From Rhodospirillales bacterium (lineage in GTDB: Bacteria; Pseudomonadota; Alphaproteobacteria; Rhodospirillales; WMHbin7), in the NCBI GenBank assembly GCA_016214125.1, contig JACRPC010000008.1, positions 56,194 through 120,193 of the forward strand: 64,000 bases of DNA, read 5' to 3'. Made by a program: the position numbers and the translations under genes. Every line of letters starts with the position of its first letter. Positions within the stretch are counted from its first letter, which is position 1. The notes below the pieces were generated by a model. It did not search any database, was not told the origin of the DNA, and saw only the letters and a list, made by a program, of their open reading frames with translations. Of the stretch, positions 18,027-27,389 are shown piece by piece.

Positions 18027-18764
18027 ATGTGGTCCGACGTCGTCGATCTGCGCGATTTCTACGCCTCGGATTTGGGCCAGACGGCGCGCCGGCTGATCCG
18101 CATCCGGCTGCGCGGGCTGTGGCCCGATCTGCATGGCCAAACCGTGCTGGGCCTGGGTTTCGCCACCCCCTACCTCCAGCCCTGGCGGGGCGAGGCCGAG
18201 CGGGTCCTGGCCGCCATGCCGGCCGCCCAGGGCGTGCTGCCCTGGCCGGCCGACGGCTTGAGCCTTTCGGTGCTGGCCGACGAGACTGCCCTGCCCTTTC
18301 CCGATCTGTCGATCGACCGCCTCTTGATGATCCATGTTCTGGAATCGACCGAGCCGGTGCGGGCCTTGATGCGCGAGGCCTGGCGGGTCTTGAAGGACAG
18401 CGGCCGGCTGCTGGTGGTGGTGCCCAACCGGCGCGGCCTGTGGTCACGGCTCGAACGCTCGCCCTTCGCCAACGGCCGCCCCTATTCGGCGGGCCAGATC
18501 ACCCGGCTGCTGCGCGACGCCCTGTTCACACCGTTGGGTCGCCAGACCGCCCTGTTCCTGCCGCCCACCCGTTCGGCCATGCTGCGCGCCTCGGCGCCGG
18601 CGATCGAGCGCATCGGCCAGCGCCTCTTTCCCGGTTTCGGCGGCGTCATCCTCCTTGAGGCGACCAAACAGGTCTATGCGCCCAATCTGGTGGGCGCGGT
18701 GGCGCCCCGCCGCCGTCGCGCCATCGCCTTGCCGCAGGGCTTGCGTCGGGAAGGATCGAATTAA
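18027..18764 (+). CDS. Class I SAM-dependent methyltransferase
   Basis: This 245-residue protein has a Methyltransf_11-like core: VLGLGFATPYL in place of the usual glycine-rich SAM motif I, ADETALPFPDLSIDRLLMIHVLE as motifs II-III, and EAWRVLKDSGRLLVVVPNRRG. The C-terminal 70 residues lie outside the core fold. The motif I departs from GxGxG (GLGFA). It is convergent with def, sharing 4 nt. The methyl acceptor is unknown. Confidence 0.82.
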   Translation: MWSDVVDLRDFYASDLGQTARRLIRIRLRGLWPDLHGQTVLGLGFATPYLQPWRGEAERVLAAMPAAQGVLPWPADGLSLSVLADETALPFPDLSIDRLLMIHVLESTEPVRALMREAWRVLKDSGRLLVVVPNRRGLWSRLERSPFANGRPYSAGQITRLLRDALFTPLGRQTALFLPPTRSAMLRASAPAIERIGQRLFPGFGGVILLEATKQVYAPNLVGAVAPRRRRAIALPQGLRREGSN

Positions 18765-19279
18765 TCGGCGGGCTTGCGCAGCTCCTCGACGAAACCGAAG
18801 CTCGTGAAATCGACGATGCGCGCCGGATAGAGAATCCCGTCCAGATGATCGCACTCGTGCTGAAGGACGCGGGCGTGAAAGCCCTGGGCCTCGCCTTCGA
18901 TGGGTCGGCCATCCAGCCCCTGTCCGGCATAATGGATGCGGGTATAGCGCGGAACCAAGCCGGTCAGGCCCGGCACCGACAGGCAGCCCTCGGTGGCGCT
19001 CTCTTGCTCGTCGCCCAGGGGCGTCAGAATGGGATTGATAAGCGCGCGCAGCGGCTGCTCCTGACCATCCAGGTCGCGCGAGGCCGGCACGTAATAGATC
19101 ACCAGCCGCAACGGACGATGCACCTGCGGCGCCGCCAGACCGACGCCGCCGGCATCGGCCAAAGTCTCGATCATGTCGGCCACCAGGGCGCGCAGCTCGG
19201 GCGCCGCCGGATCGGGAATCTCGGCGGCCGGACTGCGCAGCACCGGATGGCCCATGCGGGCTATTTTCAAAATCGCCAT
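18761..19279 (-). CDS. def: Peptide deformylase
   Basis: This 172-residue metalloprotease removes the formyl group from nascent N-terminal Met. All three signature motifs are present: GVGLAAPQV, EGCLSVPGLTG (metal Cys) and QHECDHLDG (two metal His and catalytic Glu). It is not in the usual def-fmt arrangement. It starts divergently from the Nudix gene and stands alone, so it may be a second deformylase; other copies would be outside the window. Confidence 0.95.
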   Translation of the reverse strand: MAILKIARMGHPVLRSPAAEIPDPAAPELRALVADMIETLADAGGVGLAAPQVHRPLRLVIYYVPASRDLDGQEQPLRALINPILTPLGDEQESATEGCLSVPGLTGLVPRYTRIHYAGQGLDGRPIEGEAQGFHARVLQHECDHLDGILYPARIVDFTSFGFVEELRKPAD

Positions 19280-19374
19280 GGACCAAACATGGCAAGGCCG
19301 GCGGCCGGCGTAAACCCCTTGCTTGGCGCAAGCCTCCTGCCCTAACGTGCCCGCAATCCTGGAAAGACCCGCCC

Positions 19375-20247
19375 TTGCCCTATCTCGATCACATCAAGGC
19401 CTGCAACCGCTTCGACCCTGCCCGCTTCCGCCCCTTTCGGATCGGCCGCGAGACCGTGGGATGGGTCAAACCGGACATCGCCCTTCGCCTGGCGGCCTTT
19501 GTCGATGTCTTCCAGGTCGATGACGACCAAGTCCGGCTGTCCGATCGCCTGATCGACCCCGACGAGCGCACCAAGGCGGTGGCAAGGGTGGTCGAGGCCC
19601 TGGTGGCGGGCGGCGTGCTGCCCAAGCTGCGCAACGAGATGTATCCGGTCATGGCCGCCTGGGGCGCGCCCATCTGCCTGCGGCTCGACCGGGCGGCAGT
19701 GCCGCTGTTCGGGGTGTTGGCCTTGGGCGTCCATCTCAACGGCTATGTCGGCCGGGGAGCGGCGATGAAGGTCTGGATCGGCCGGCGCAGCCTCGACAAG
19801 GCGGTGGCGCCCGGTAAGCTCGATCACATCGTCGCCGGCGGTCAGCCCGATGGGCTCGGCCTGATGGAGAATCTGATCAAGGAATGCGCTGAGGAAGCCG
19901 ACATCCCACCCGCCCTGGCGGCCCGCTCGGTCGCCGCCGGCGCCGTCGGCTATTGCCTGGAGAACGAGCAGGGCCTGCGCAACGATCTGCTCTTCTGTTA
20001 CGACCTCGAACTGCCCGCCGATTTCGTGCCGCGCAACACCGACGGCGAAGTCGAAAGCTTCGAACTGATGCCGATCGACGCCTTGAAGAAAACGTTGCGC
20101 GAGACCTTCGATTTCAAGTTCAACGTGCCCCTGGTGCTGCTCGATTTCCTGATCCGCCACGGCCAGCTCCTCCCCGACGAGGAGCCCGATTACCTGCGCC
20201 TCCAGGCCGGGCTTCGCCAGGGACCAGCCTACGCCTTCAGCTTGTAG
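19375..20247 (+). CDS. DUF4743/Nudix hydrolase, thiamin pyrophosphokinase-like
   Basis: This 290-residue protein has an N-terminal DUF4743-type region (about 1-125, MPYLDHIKACNRFDP) followed by a Nudix domain. The Nudix box is GGQPDGLGLMENLIKECAEE, a GX5EX7 variant with the EE metal-binding end. This two-part architecture occurs in eukaryote-like thiamin pyrophosphokinase/Nudt proteins and in alphaproteobacteria. The start is a TTG at 19375 with GGAAAG eight bases upstream. It overlaps the convergent permease gene by 19 nt. Confidence 0.83.
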   Translation: MPYLDHIKACNRFDPARFRPFRIGRETVGWVKPDIALRLAAFVDVFQVDDDQVRLSDRLIDPDERTKAVARVVEALVAGGVLPKLRNEMYPVMAAWGAPICLRLDRAAVPLFGVLALGVHLNGYVGRGAAMKVWIGRRSLDKAVAPGKLDHIVAGGQPDGLGLMENLIKECAEEADIPPALAARSVAAGAVGYCLENEQGLRNDLLFCYDLELPADFVPRNTDGEVESFELMPIDALKKTLRETFDFKFNVPLVLLDFLIRHGQLLPDEEPDYLRLQAGLRQGPAYAFSL

Positions 20248-21023
20248 CCGGTCTTGAACATCCGCCACGCCACCGCGATCAGGAGGGCGTCGAAGAGCGC
20301 CATCACCAGGATGCCGATGCCGATCGGCCCGTCGGCATGGCCGATCATGGCGAAGCGGAAGCCGTCGATCATGTAGAAAAACGGATTGGCCAGAGCCGCC
20401 CAATGCAGGGCGGGCGGCAGGCTGTCGATGGTGTAGAAGGTGCCGGACAGGAACGAGAGCGGCGTGACGATGAAATTGGTCACCGCCGCCATGTGATCGA
20501 ACTTGTCGGCCCAGATGCCGGCGATCATGCCCAAGAGCGCCAGCATGAGCGAGGCGGCCAAGCCGTGATAGAGCATCAGGACCGGATGGGCGAAATGCAA
20601 GGGCACGAAGACGGCCATGCACGCCCCCACCACCACCCCCACCAACAGCCCGCGTATCACGCCGCCCAGGGCGAAGCCAAGGGTCAGTTCGCCGGCGCTT
20701 AGAGGCGGCATCAGCACATCGACGATGTTGCCCTGCACCTTGGAGAGCATGATCGAGGACGAGGTGTTGGCGAAGGCGTTCTGCACCATCGCCATCATGA
20801 TCAGGCCGGGCGCCAGGAATTCCAGGAACGGCACGCCGCCGGCCTCGCGCACGGCGCGGCCCAAGGCCAGGGCGAAAACCGCCAGGAACAGAAGCGTCGT
20901 CACCACCGGGGCGACCACGGTCTGGAAATAGACCTTGAGGAAGCGGCGGACTTCCTTGGCCGAGAGCGTCCACAGGCCCATCCAGTTGACGGCGCCGAGC
21001 GGTTCAGGAGGAAGCGGTGTCAT
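20229..21023 (-). CDS. ABC-2 type transporter permease
   Basis: This 264-residue protein has six membrane helices of the ABC-2 exporter class. It shows SAKEVRRFLKVYFQTVVAPVV at the N-terminal interfacial helix, an EFLAPGLIMMAMVQ segment and the loop LSFLSGTFYTIDSLP, which is typical of NodJ/YadH-like permeases. ATG 21023 is favoured over longer versions because it precedes the conserved start and has AAGAAGGGG upstream. No ATP-binding partner is adjacent on either side. Confidence 0.88.
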   Translation of the reverse strand: MTPLPPEPLGAVNWMGLWTLSAKEVRRFLKVYFQTVVAPVVTTLLFLAVFALALGRAVREAGGVPFLEFLAPGLIMMAMVQNAFANTSSSIMLSKVQGNIVDVLMPPLSAGELTLGFALGGVIRGLLVGVVVGACMAVFVPLHFAHPVLMLYHGLAASLMLALLGMIAGIWADKFDHMAAVTNFIVTPLSFLSGTFYTIDSLPPALHWAALANPFFYMIDGFRFAMIGHADGPIGIGILVMALFDALLIAVAWRMFKTGYKLKA

Positions 21024-21051
21024 GCCCCTTCTTATGCTATTCTTGGCTCCC

Positions 21052-21576
21052 ATGCGCAAGCCCAGGAAAGCCACCGCCGAGTATCTGGAAAAGGCGGCCA
21101 TCCATTATCTGGCCCGCCACGCCGCCTCGACCGCGGGGCTGCGCCGGCTCTTGGCCCGCAAGGTGGCCCGCTCGGCCAGCGAGCATGGCACCGATCCCTT
21201 GGAAGGCGCCAAGGCGATCGAAGCCCTCCTTGCCAAATTCACCCGCCAGGGATTCTTGGACGATCGCGCCTTCGCCGCTCTGAAGACGACGGCGCTGCAT
21301 CGGCGCGGCATGGCCGGGCGGCGCATCCGCCAGACCCTGGCCGCCAAAGGAGTGGATGCGGAGACCGCCGACGAAGCCCTGGCTGGATTGGCCCTCGAGC
21401 ACGCCGATCCCGAGGAAGCGGCGGCCTTCGCCCTGGCGCGCCGGCGCAAGCTGGGACCCTTTCGGCCCGCCCCGGACCGCGCCGCCCGGCGCGACAAGGA
21501 CATGGCCGCCCTGGCGCGCGCCGGCTTTTCCTGGGACATCGTGCGCAAGGTGATCGAGGCCGACCCCCCGGGATGA
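21052..21576 (+). CDS. recX: Regulatory protein RecX
   Basis: This 174-residue, highly helical and basic protein is built of RecX three-helix repeats: YLEKAAIHYLARHAAS, then AKFTRQGFLDDRAFA and RRGMAGRRIRQTLAAKGVD. RecX proteins bind RecA and limit filament growth. ATG 21052 starts on the conserved helix; an upstream ATG at 21022 is possible. It is divergent from the ABC-2 permease, with recA not adjacent. Confidence 0.85.
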   Translation: MRKPRKATAEYLEKAAIHYLARHAASTAGLRRLLARKVARSASEHGTDPLEGAKAIEALLAKFTRQGFLDDRAFAALKTTALHRRGMAGRRIRQTLAAKGVDAETADEALAGLALEHADPEEAAAFALARRRKLGPFRPAPDRAARRDKDMAALARAGFSWDIVRKVIEADPPG

Positions 21577-21583
21577 GGAGGGA

Positions 21584-23782
21584 TCAATTCGGCTTGTAGC
21601 CGAACAGCACGCCCATCGACGCGAACTGGGCCTTCACCTGACGGTTCAAGGCCCGCTGCACCGCCCAATGCTTGCCGGGCAGGGTTTTCATCCGCGCCTT
21701 GACCAGCACGGCAACCTCGCCGAACTTGTCGGCGCCCAGGATTTCCAGTGGCTCCAGGATAAAGGTTGCCACCGCCGGATCGTCCTTGGCGGCCTGGCCG
21801 GCCCGCGCCAAGGCCGCCAGCGCCTGATCGAAATCGGTCTTGTAGTCGAGCGGAACGTCGATGTTGGCGTAGGAGAAATCCTTGCTCATGTTGATCACCG
21901 CCGCCACGGCGCTGAACGGAACGACGTGCAGCGCACCGCTGGAATCGCGCAGCGTGAGGGAACGGATCGACAAATTCTCGATTACTCCGGCGTGCTCGCC
22001 GATCCTCACCGTGTCGCCCACCGCCAAGGTGTCGTCGACCAGCATCGAGGCGCTGGTGATGATGTCCTGGATCAGCTTCTGCGAGCCGAACCCCACCGCC
22101 AGGCCGACCGCGCCGGCGCCGGCCAACAGCGGCGCGATGTTGACGCCCAGTTCGGAAAGGATGAGCAGCGCCGCCAGGGTCGCCAGCACGATGGCCACCG
22201 CCTTGCGCAGCATCGGCAACAAGGTGCGCGCCCGGCCCATCCGGCGCGAGCCGTCTTCGCCGCCGCCCAGCCCGCGCTCCAGCGCCAGCGCCGCCAATTC
22301 CCAAAGCGCGAAGCTGATGACCAGGATCAGCAGGACCGTCACCGCCCCGCCGGCCAGACGCCGGCCGGCGCCGCTTGATACCCAGGCCAGGGTCTCCAGC
22401 CCCCAAACCTGCAACAGGGCCAGGCCGGCCACGATCAGCACCAGTCCGCGCAGAAGAACGTGCAGCATGGGCAGATAGCGGTTGGCGCGCGCTTCCAGGC
22501 CCGGATGGCGGCCTTTCAGTTCCGACGACAGGGCAAAGCCGCGCTCGATCGCCCGCCCGACCAGATAAGCGGCGGCCCAGGCGCCGACGACGATCGCCAC
22601 CGTCAGGACCGAGCCCTTGATCAGGGCGGCGAAGCCGCCGGCCAGGCCGAGCGCCCAGACCAGATAGACCAGCCCCACATAGGGCACCGCCACCAGATGC
22701 CAGATCTCGGCGGCGCGGGCGCGCAGGCCTTCCACCCGGGCGCCGAACACCGCTTGGCGGCCGCGAATCCATCCCGCCACCGCCTGGCGGTTCTGCAAAA
22801 TGAAGATGATGGCCAGCGCGGCGGCAATCAGCCCGACCAGCTTGAGCAAGGTCTGATGGCCGCCCGGCGGCAGGCCCAGCAGCAAGGCCGCCTCGGCGGC
22901 GAAATAGCCGACCACCCCCAAAACGACGAAACGGCGAACCCAGATGACCAGATAGTGGGCGGTCTCGTCGGCCAGGGGAACCAGCCGCAACGCCGGCGCA
23001 TCGGGCGCCAGCGCCGCCTGGGCCAGGATGAGCATCGCCCGCACCAGCACATAGGCGTTAACCACCGCCACGGCGCCGACCCGCAAGCCGCCCGCCAGCC
23101 CCACTCCGGCCAGAACCGATGTGGCGACGAAGGCGAACAGGACCAAGGGCAGCAGATCGATCAGCGCCCGGCCGATCAGCCTTACCGCACGGGTAACGCT
23201 GCTGGCGCCGCCGGCGACCGCCATCAAGGCGCGGCGCGGCCGGCCCAACAGCCAGAAGGCGCCCGCTTCGATCAGGAAGCCCGCCGCCAGGACCGCGCCC
23301 AGCTTGACCACCAGGACAAGGAAGCGCGACCGCGCCGCCGGATCGGCGAAGGTCGCCACCAGTTCGACGACCAGGGCCGGAATATCGGCGAGCGCCGCCG
23401 CCGCCGCAACGATCTGCTGGCTGGCCTGACCGATCCGCTCCGACAGGCCCAGGATGACGTTGGCGCCGATTCCTCCTTTGGATTCCGGTTCCTGAGCCTT
23501 GCCGACGGACACCAAGGCCTTCAATTGACCGATCAGGCGGGCGCGCGCCGCCGGGTCTTCAAGGACCGCGATCAGGCCTTCCACCTCGCGCGGATCGAGC
23601 GCGGCGGTGGGCAATGTTGGCGCCTCGACCGGCAGGCGGATGATGATAGGAGCCGCCGGTGGCGGCGGCAGCGGCGGACCGGCGATTTCCTCGCCAGGTT
23701 GGGCGGCCGCCAAGCCGGCCACGCCGCCCCAAAGAAGGGCCGCCGCAAGCAAACGGCCAATGACAATCCGGCATGGCGCCAT
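21584..23782 (-). CDS. Large MscS-family mechanosensitive channel
   Basis: This 732-residue protein has a signal peptide (to about AQPGEE), a Pro-rich and helical periplasmic part, about ten membrane helices, and the MscS core near residues 560-640. The pore helix reads PLLAGAGAVGLAVGFGSQ and is followed by IIEDxxxVGD-like VDDTLAVGDTVRIG and the soluble beta and C-terminal domains. It is therefore of the extended (YnaI/MscM-like) type that protects against osmotic downshock. ATG 23782 has GGGGAGGA upstream. It is divergent from arsC. Confidence 0.88.
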   Translation of the reverse strand: MAPCRIVIGRLLAAALLWGGVAGLAAAQPGEEIAGPPLPPPPAAPIIIRLPVEAPTLPTAALDPREVEGLIAVLEDPAARARLIGQLKALVSVGKAQEPESKGGIGANVILGLSERIGQASQQIVAAAAALADIPALVVELVATFADPAARSRFLVLVVKLGAVLAAGFLIEAGAFWLLGRPRRALMAVAGGASSVTRAVRLIGRALIDLLPLVLFAFVATSVLAGVGLAGGLRVGAVAVVNAYVLVRAMLILAQAALAPDAPALRLVPLADETAHYLVIWVRRFVVLGVVGYFAAEAALLLGLPPGGHQTLLKLVGLIAAALAIIFILQNRQAVAGWIRGRQAVFGARVEGLRARAAEIWHLVAVPYVGLVYLVWALGLAGGFAALIKGSVLTVAIVVGAWAAAYLVGRAIERGFALSSELKGRHPGLEARANRYLPMLHVLLRGLVLIVAGLALLQVWGLETLAWVSSGAGRRLAGGAVTVLLILVISFALWELAALALERGLGGGEDGSRRMGRARTLLPMLRKAVAIVLATLAALLILSELGVNIAPLLAGAGAVGLAVGFGSQKLIQDIITSASMLVDDTLAVGDTVRIGEHAGVIENLSIRSLTLRDSSGALHVVPFSAVAAVINMSKDFSYANIDVPLDYKTDFDQALAALARAGQAAKDDPAVATFILEPLEILGADKFGEVAVLVKARMKTLPGKHWAVQRALNRQVKAQFASMGVLFGYKPN

Positions 23783-23861
23783 GGAAAAAATCCTCCCCGC
23801 CCGGGGGCTCTTTGTGCCACAGTTGGGCTTGGCGGTGAACCCCCGGAGTCGGAGGAGACCG

Positions 23862-24203
23862 ATGAAGGTCACCATCTACCACAATCCGCGTTGCGCCAAA
23901 TCGCGCCAGACCCTGGACCTGCTGATCCAGCGCGGCCTCGAGCCGCAGATCGTCGAATATCTGAAAACGCCGCCGACGCCGACCGAAATCAAGCGCCTGC
24001 TCGGTCTCTTGGGCCTCAAGCCGCGCCAACTTCTGCGCGCCAAGGAGGCCGCCGAGACCGGTCTTGCCGATCCGACCCTGTCGGAAGCGACCCTGATCGC
24101 CGGCATGGCCGCCAACCCGATCGTCATCGAACGGCCGATCGTGGTGGCCGGCGACAAGGCAGCCTTGGGCCGTCCGCCCGAAGCGGTGCTGAAAATCCTA
24201 TAA
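23862..24203 (+). CDS. arsC: ArsC family reductase (glutaredoxin-type arsenate reductase)
   Basis: This 113-residue thioredoxin-fold protein has IYHNPRCAKSRQTLDLL, with Cys11 as the catalytic residue and YLKTPPTPTEI following, and the NPIVIERPIVV segment with the conserved Arg. Family members reduce arsenate with glutathione/glutaredoxin, or in the Spx/YffB branch have other roles. A strong GGAGGAG lies upstream of the ATG. There are no arsB or arsR genes nearby, so an arsenic role is not proved. Confidence 0.85.
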   Translation: MKVTIYHNPRCAKSRQTLDLLIQRGLEPQIVEYLKTPPTPTEIKRLLGLLGLKPRQLLRAKEAAETGLADPTLSEATLIAGMAANPIVIERPIVVAGDKAALGRPPEAVLKIL

Positions 24204-24223
24204 GAACGCGATAACGAGGTTGG

Positions 24224-24529
24224 TCAGTCCGACAAGGCCTTGCCGGTAACCAGATATTCGGCCAGCGCCACCGCCTTCGCCGAACCACCTTCGCCACTGA
24301 ATTCCTTGGTCCGCTCCACGATCCAAGTGCGAATCGGGTCCAGTTCGACCGGATTCTTTTTCAAGATCGCGGCCAAAACCGCCTGCATCGCCAAGGTGTG
24401 GGCCGCAATGTCGTCCAGGGCTTCGAGAATCTTCTGATTTTGGTCGTTCTGACCGTCGCTCAGGGTCTGGACGTCCTTGGATAGGTTGGTCAAAAGCCCC
24501 TGGATATGGTTGAGCAAAATCTGGGACAT
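24224..24529 (-). CDS. Hypothetical protein, small helical
   Basis: This 101-residue protein begins MSQILLNHIQGLLTNLSK. It is predicted to be amphipathic-helical with a central Asn/Gln-rich turn (SDGQNDQNQK) and LDDIAAHTLAMQAVLAAILKK. There is no signal peptide, membrane segment or recognised domain. Codon use matches its neighbours. ATG 24529 has GGAAGAA upstream; earlier in-frame starts would add an unlikely Arg/Pro-rich leader. Its function is unknown. Confidence 0.6.
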   Translation of the reverse strand: MSQILLNHIQGLLTNLSKDVQTLSDGQNDQNQKILEALDDIAAHTLAMQAVLAAILKKNPVELDPIRTWIVERTKEFSGEGGSAKAVALAEYLVTGKALSD

Positions 24530-24760
24530 GAAGCGTTCTTCCCTTTCGGTCGCGAATGGCGGTCGGTTTGTCGTTCGGATCATAGCTTGGGGACCCGCGT
24601 CTGTCATGCCCAATAAATTGGGGGTCGGGAGCATCGGCGTTAAGAAAACCTTTACCCCTCCAGGGCGAACATAGACGGAATATACGTATGGGAACGTCCG
24701 GAGGAATGGGTTAGAATCAATCCGGATTTCGGTGGAGAACATGAGCGGAAAGCGGACCCG

Positions 24761-25189
24761 ATGAGTCCCTTGTCGATGACAAATCCTGGCTTGGCCGGTG
24801 CCGGGCCGGAACCCGTCGATCCGGCTTGGCGCAAGAACGAGCGTGGACGCTTTTTTCGCCTGTTCACCTTGGACGCCGAATCCCTTGGGCTTAAGGACCA
24901 GGGCGGGGTCTATGTCATCTGGCACAAGGGCATCCGCCCGCAATGGGTCTATGTCGGCGCCACCGACGATCTGGCCCAGGCCCTCGAAGCCGCCGCCAAG
25001 GATGACGAGATTGCCACCTATGAGGTCCATGGCGGTCTGCATTGCACTTGGTCGCCGATCCGCCCGGAATTTCGCGCCGGCGTGGTCCGCTATCTGCGCG
25101 AGATCCTGAAGACCGTGGTCGCGCCGCGCCCCGGCGACGCCATCGACGAGGCAAAAACCCCGCCGATTCCCGTGCAAACCCCGCGCTGA
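24761..25189 (+). CDS. Hypothetical protein with GIY-YIG-like fold signature
   Basis: This 142-residue protein contains GGVYVIWHKGIRPQ followed by WVYVGATDDL, which matches the G-x-Y ... Y-x-G strand pair of GIY-YIG domains. The spacing is correct, and a later helix reads RAGVVRYLREIL. The Arg and Glu catalytic residues of GIY-YIG nucleases are not convincingly placed, so this may be a binding rather than a cleaving module. It precedes pccB by 120 nt. The function is unknown. Confidence 0.65.
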   Translation: MSPLSMTNPGLAGAGPEPVDPAWRKNERGRFFRLFTLDAESLGLKDQGGVYVIWHKGIRPQWVYVGATDDLAQALEAAAKDDEIATYEVHGGLHCTWSPIRPEFRAGVVRYLREILKTVVAPRPGDAIDEAKTPPIPVQTPR

Positions 25190-25309
25190 CGTCGGCCTTT
25201 CCGGGCCGCAATTCCCCCTCTTTCCGCCCGCCTGGGTCGGTGCTAAGGATAGCGGACAAGGAAGCCCCGCGGCCCGGCCGCCAGGGGACCAACGCGACGG
25301 GGATAGGCC

Positions 25310-26842
<1,533 letters not shown>

Positions 26843-26873
26843 GGACTTCGACCATGATTGCGAGGCGAAGGTT

Positions 26874-27340
26874 GAACCACCAAGACACAAAGGCACAAAG
26901 AAAATCCCGTTCGGCCCTATTCTTACAGGACGAAGCGGCGAATACCGTCCTTGATGCGCGGTACATTGAAATTGATCAGGAAGCCAAGGCGTTTGCCGGT
27001 CAGCTTGAGGTAGGTCAGGATTTGCGCGTCGTGGACCGGCATCAATCGGTCGACCGCTTTGATCTCGACGATGATGGAATCCTCCAACAACAGATCAAGG
27101 CGAAAGCCGATTTCAATCGGCATCTCCTTGTAAACGACGGGCACCGGAATCTGGCGAGCAACGCGAAGATTTCGAAGGGAAAGTTCGTGGATCAAGCATT
27201 GCTCGTAAACCGATTCCAACAATCCAGCGCCCAAGGTGCTGTGAACGGCAAAGGCCGAGTCGACAAGGGAGTGGGCCAAAGCGTTGAAGGCGTCTGGAAT
27301 GGCGCCTTGTTCCTTGGTGTCTTGGTGTCTTGGTGGTTCC
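26874..27340. mobile_element. Repeat-bounded insertion carrying a GxxExxY gene
   Basis: A 467-nt segment between pccB and pccA is bounded by inverted copies of one sequence. The left copy (26874-26900, plus strand) and the right copy (27314-27340, minus strand) both begin GAACCACCAAGACAC and match at 24 of 27 positions. The copies are themselves made of short CCAAGACA-type tandem units. The only gene inside is the GxxExxY gene. By eye its base composition is less G+C-rich than pcc. No target-site duplication is evident, so mobility is an inference. Confidence 0.55.
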
Positions 27341-27342
27341 AT
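26923..27342 (-). CDS. GxxExxY protein (PD-(D/E)XK-like family)
   Basis: This 139-residue protein carries the defining motif LGAGLLESVYEQCL (G-x-x-E-x-x-Y), then IPVPVVYKEMPIEIGFRLDLLLEDSIIVEIKAV, in which the spaced D and ExK match the PD-(D/E)XK nuclease core, and LKLTGKRLGFLINFNV at the end. The family is named for the motif and its biological role is not established. The first 14 or so codons after the ATG are read from the right terminal repeat (MEPPRHQDTKEQGA). The gene is antisense to pccB and pccA. Confidence 0.85.
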   Translation of the reverse strand: MEPPRHQDTKEQGAIPDAFNALAHSLVDSAFAVHSTLGAGLLESVYEQCLIHELSLRNLRVARQIPVPVVYKEMPIEIGFRLDLLLEDSIIVEIKAVDRLMPVHDAQILTYLKLTGKRLGFLINFNVPRIKDGIRRFVL

Positions 27343-27389
27343 AACGCTGTCATAATTCCCGTCACAATCCTATTTCAATGAGAAACGTC

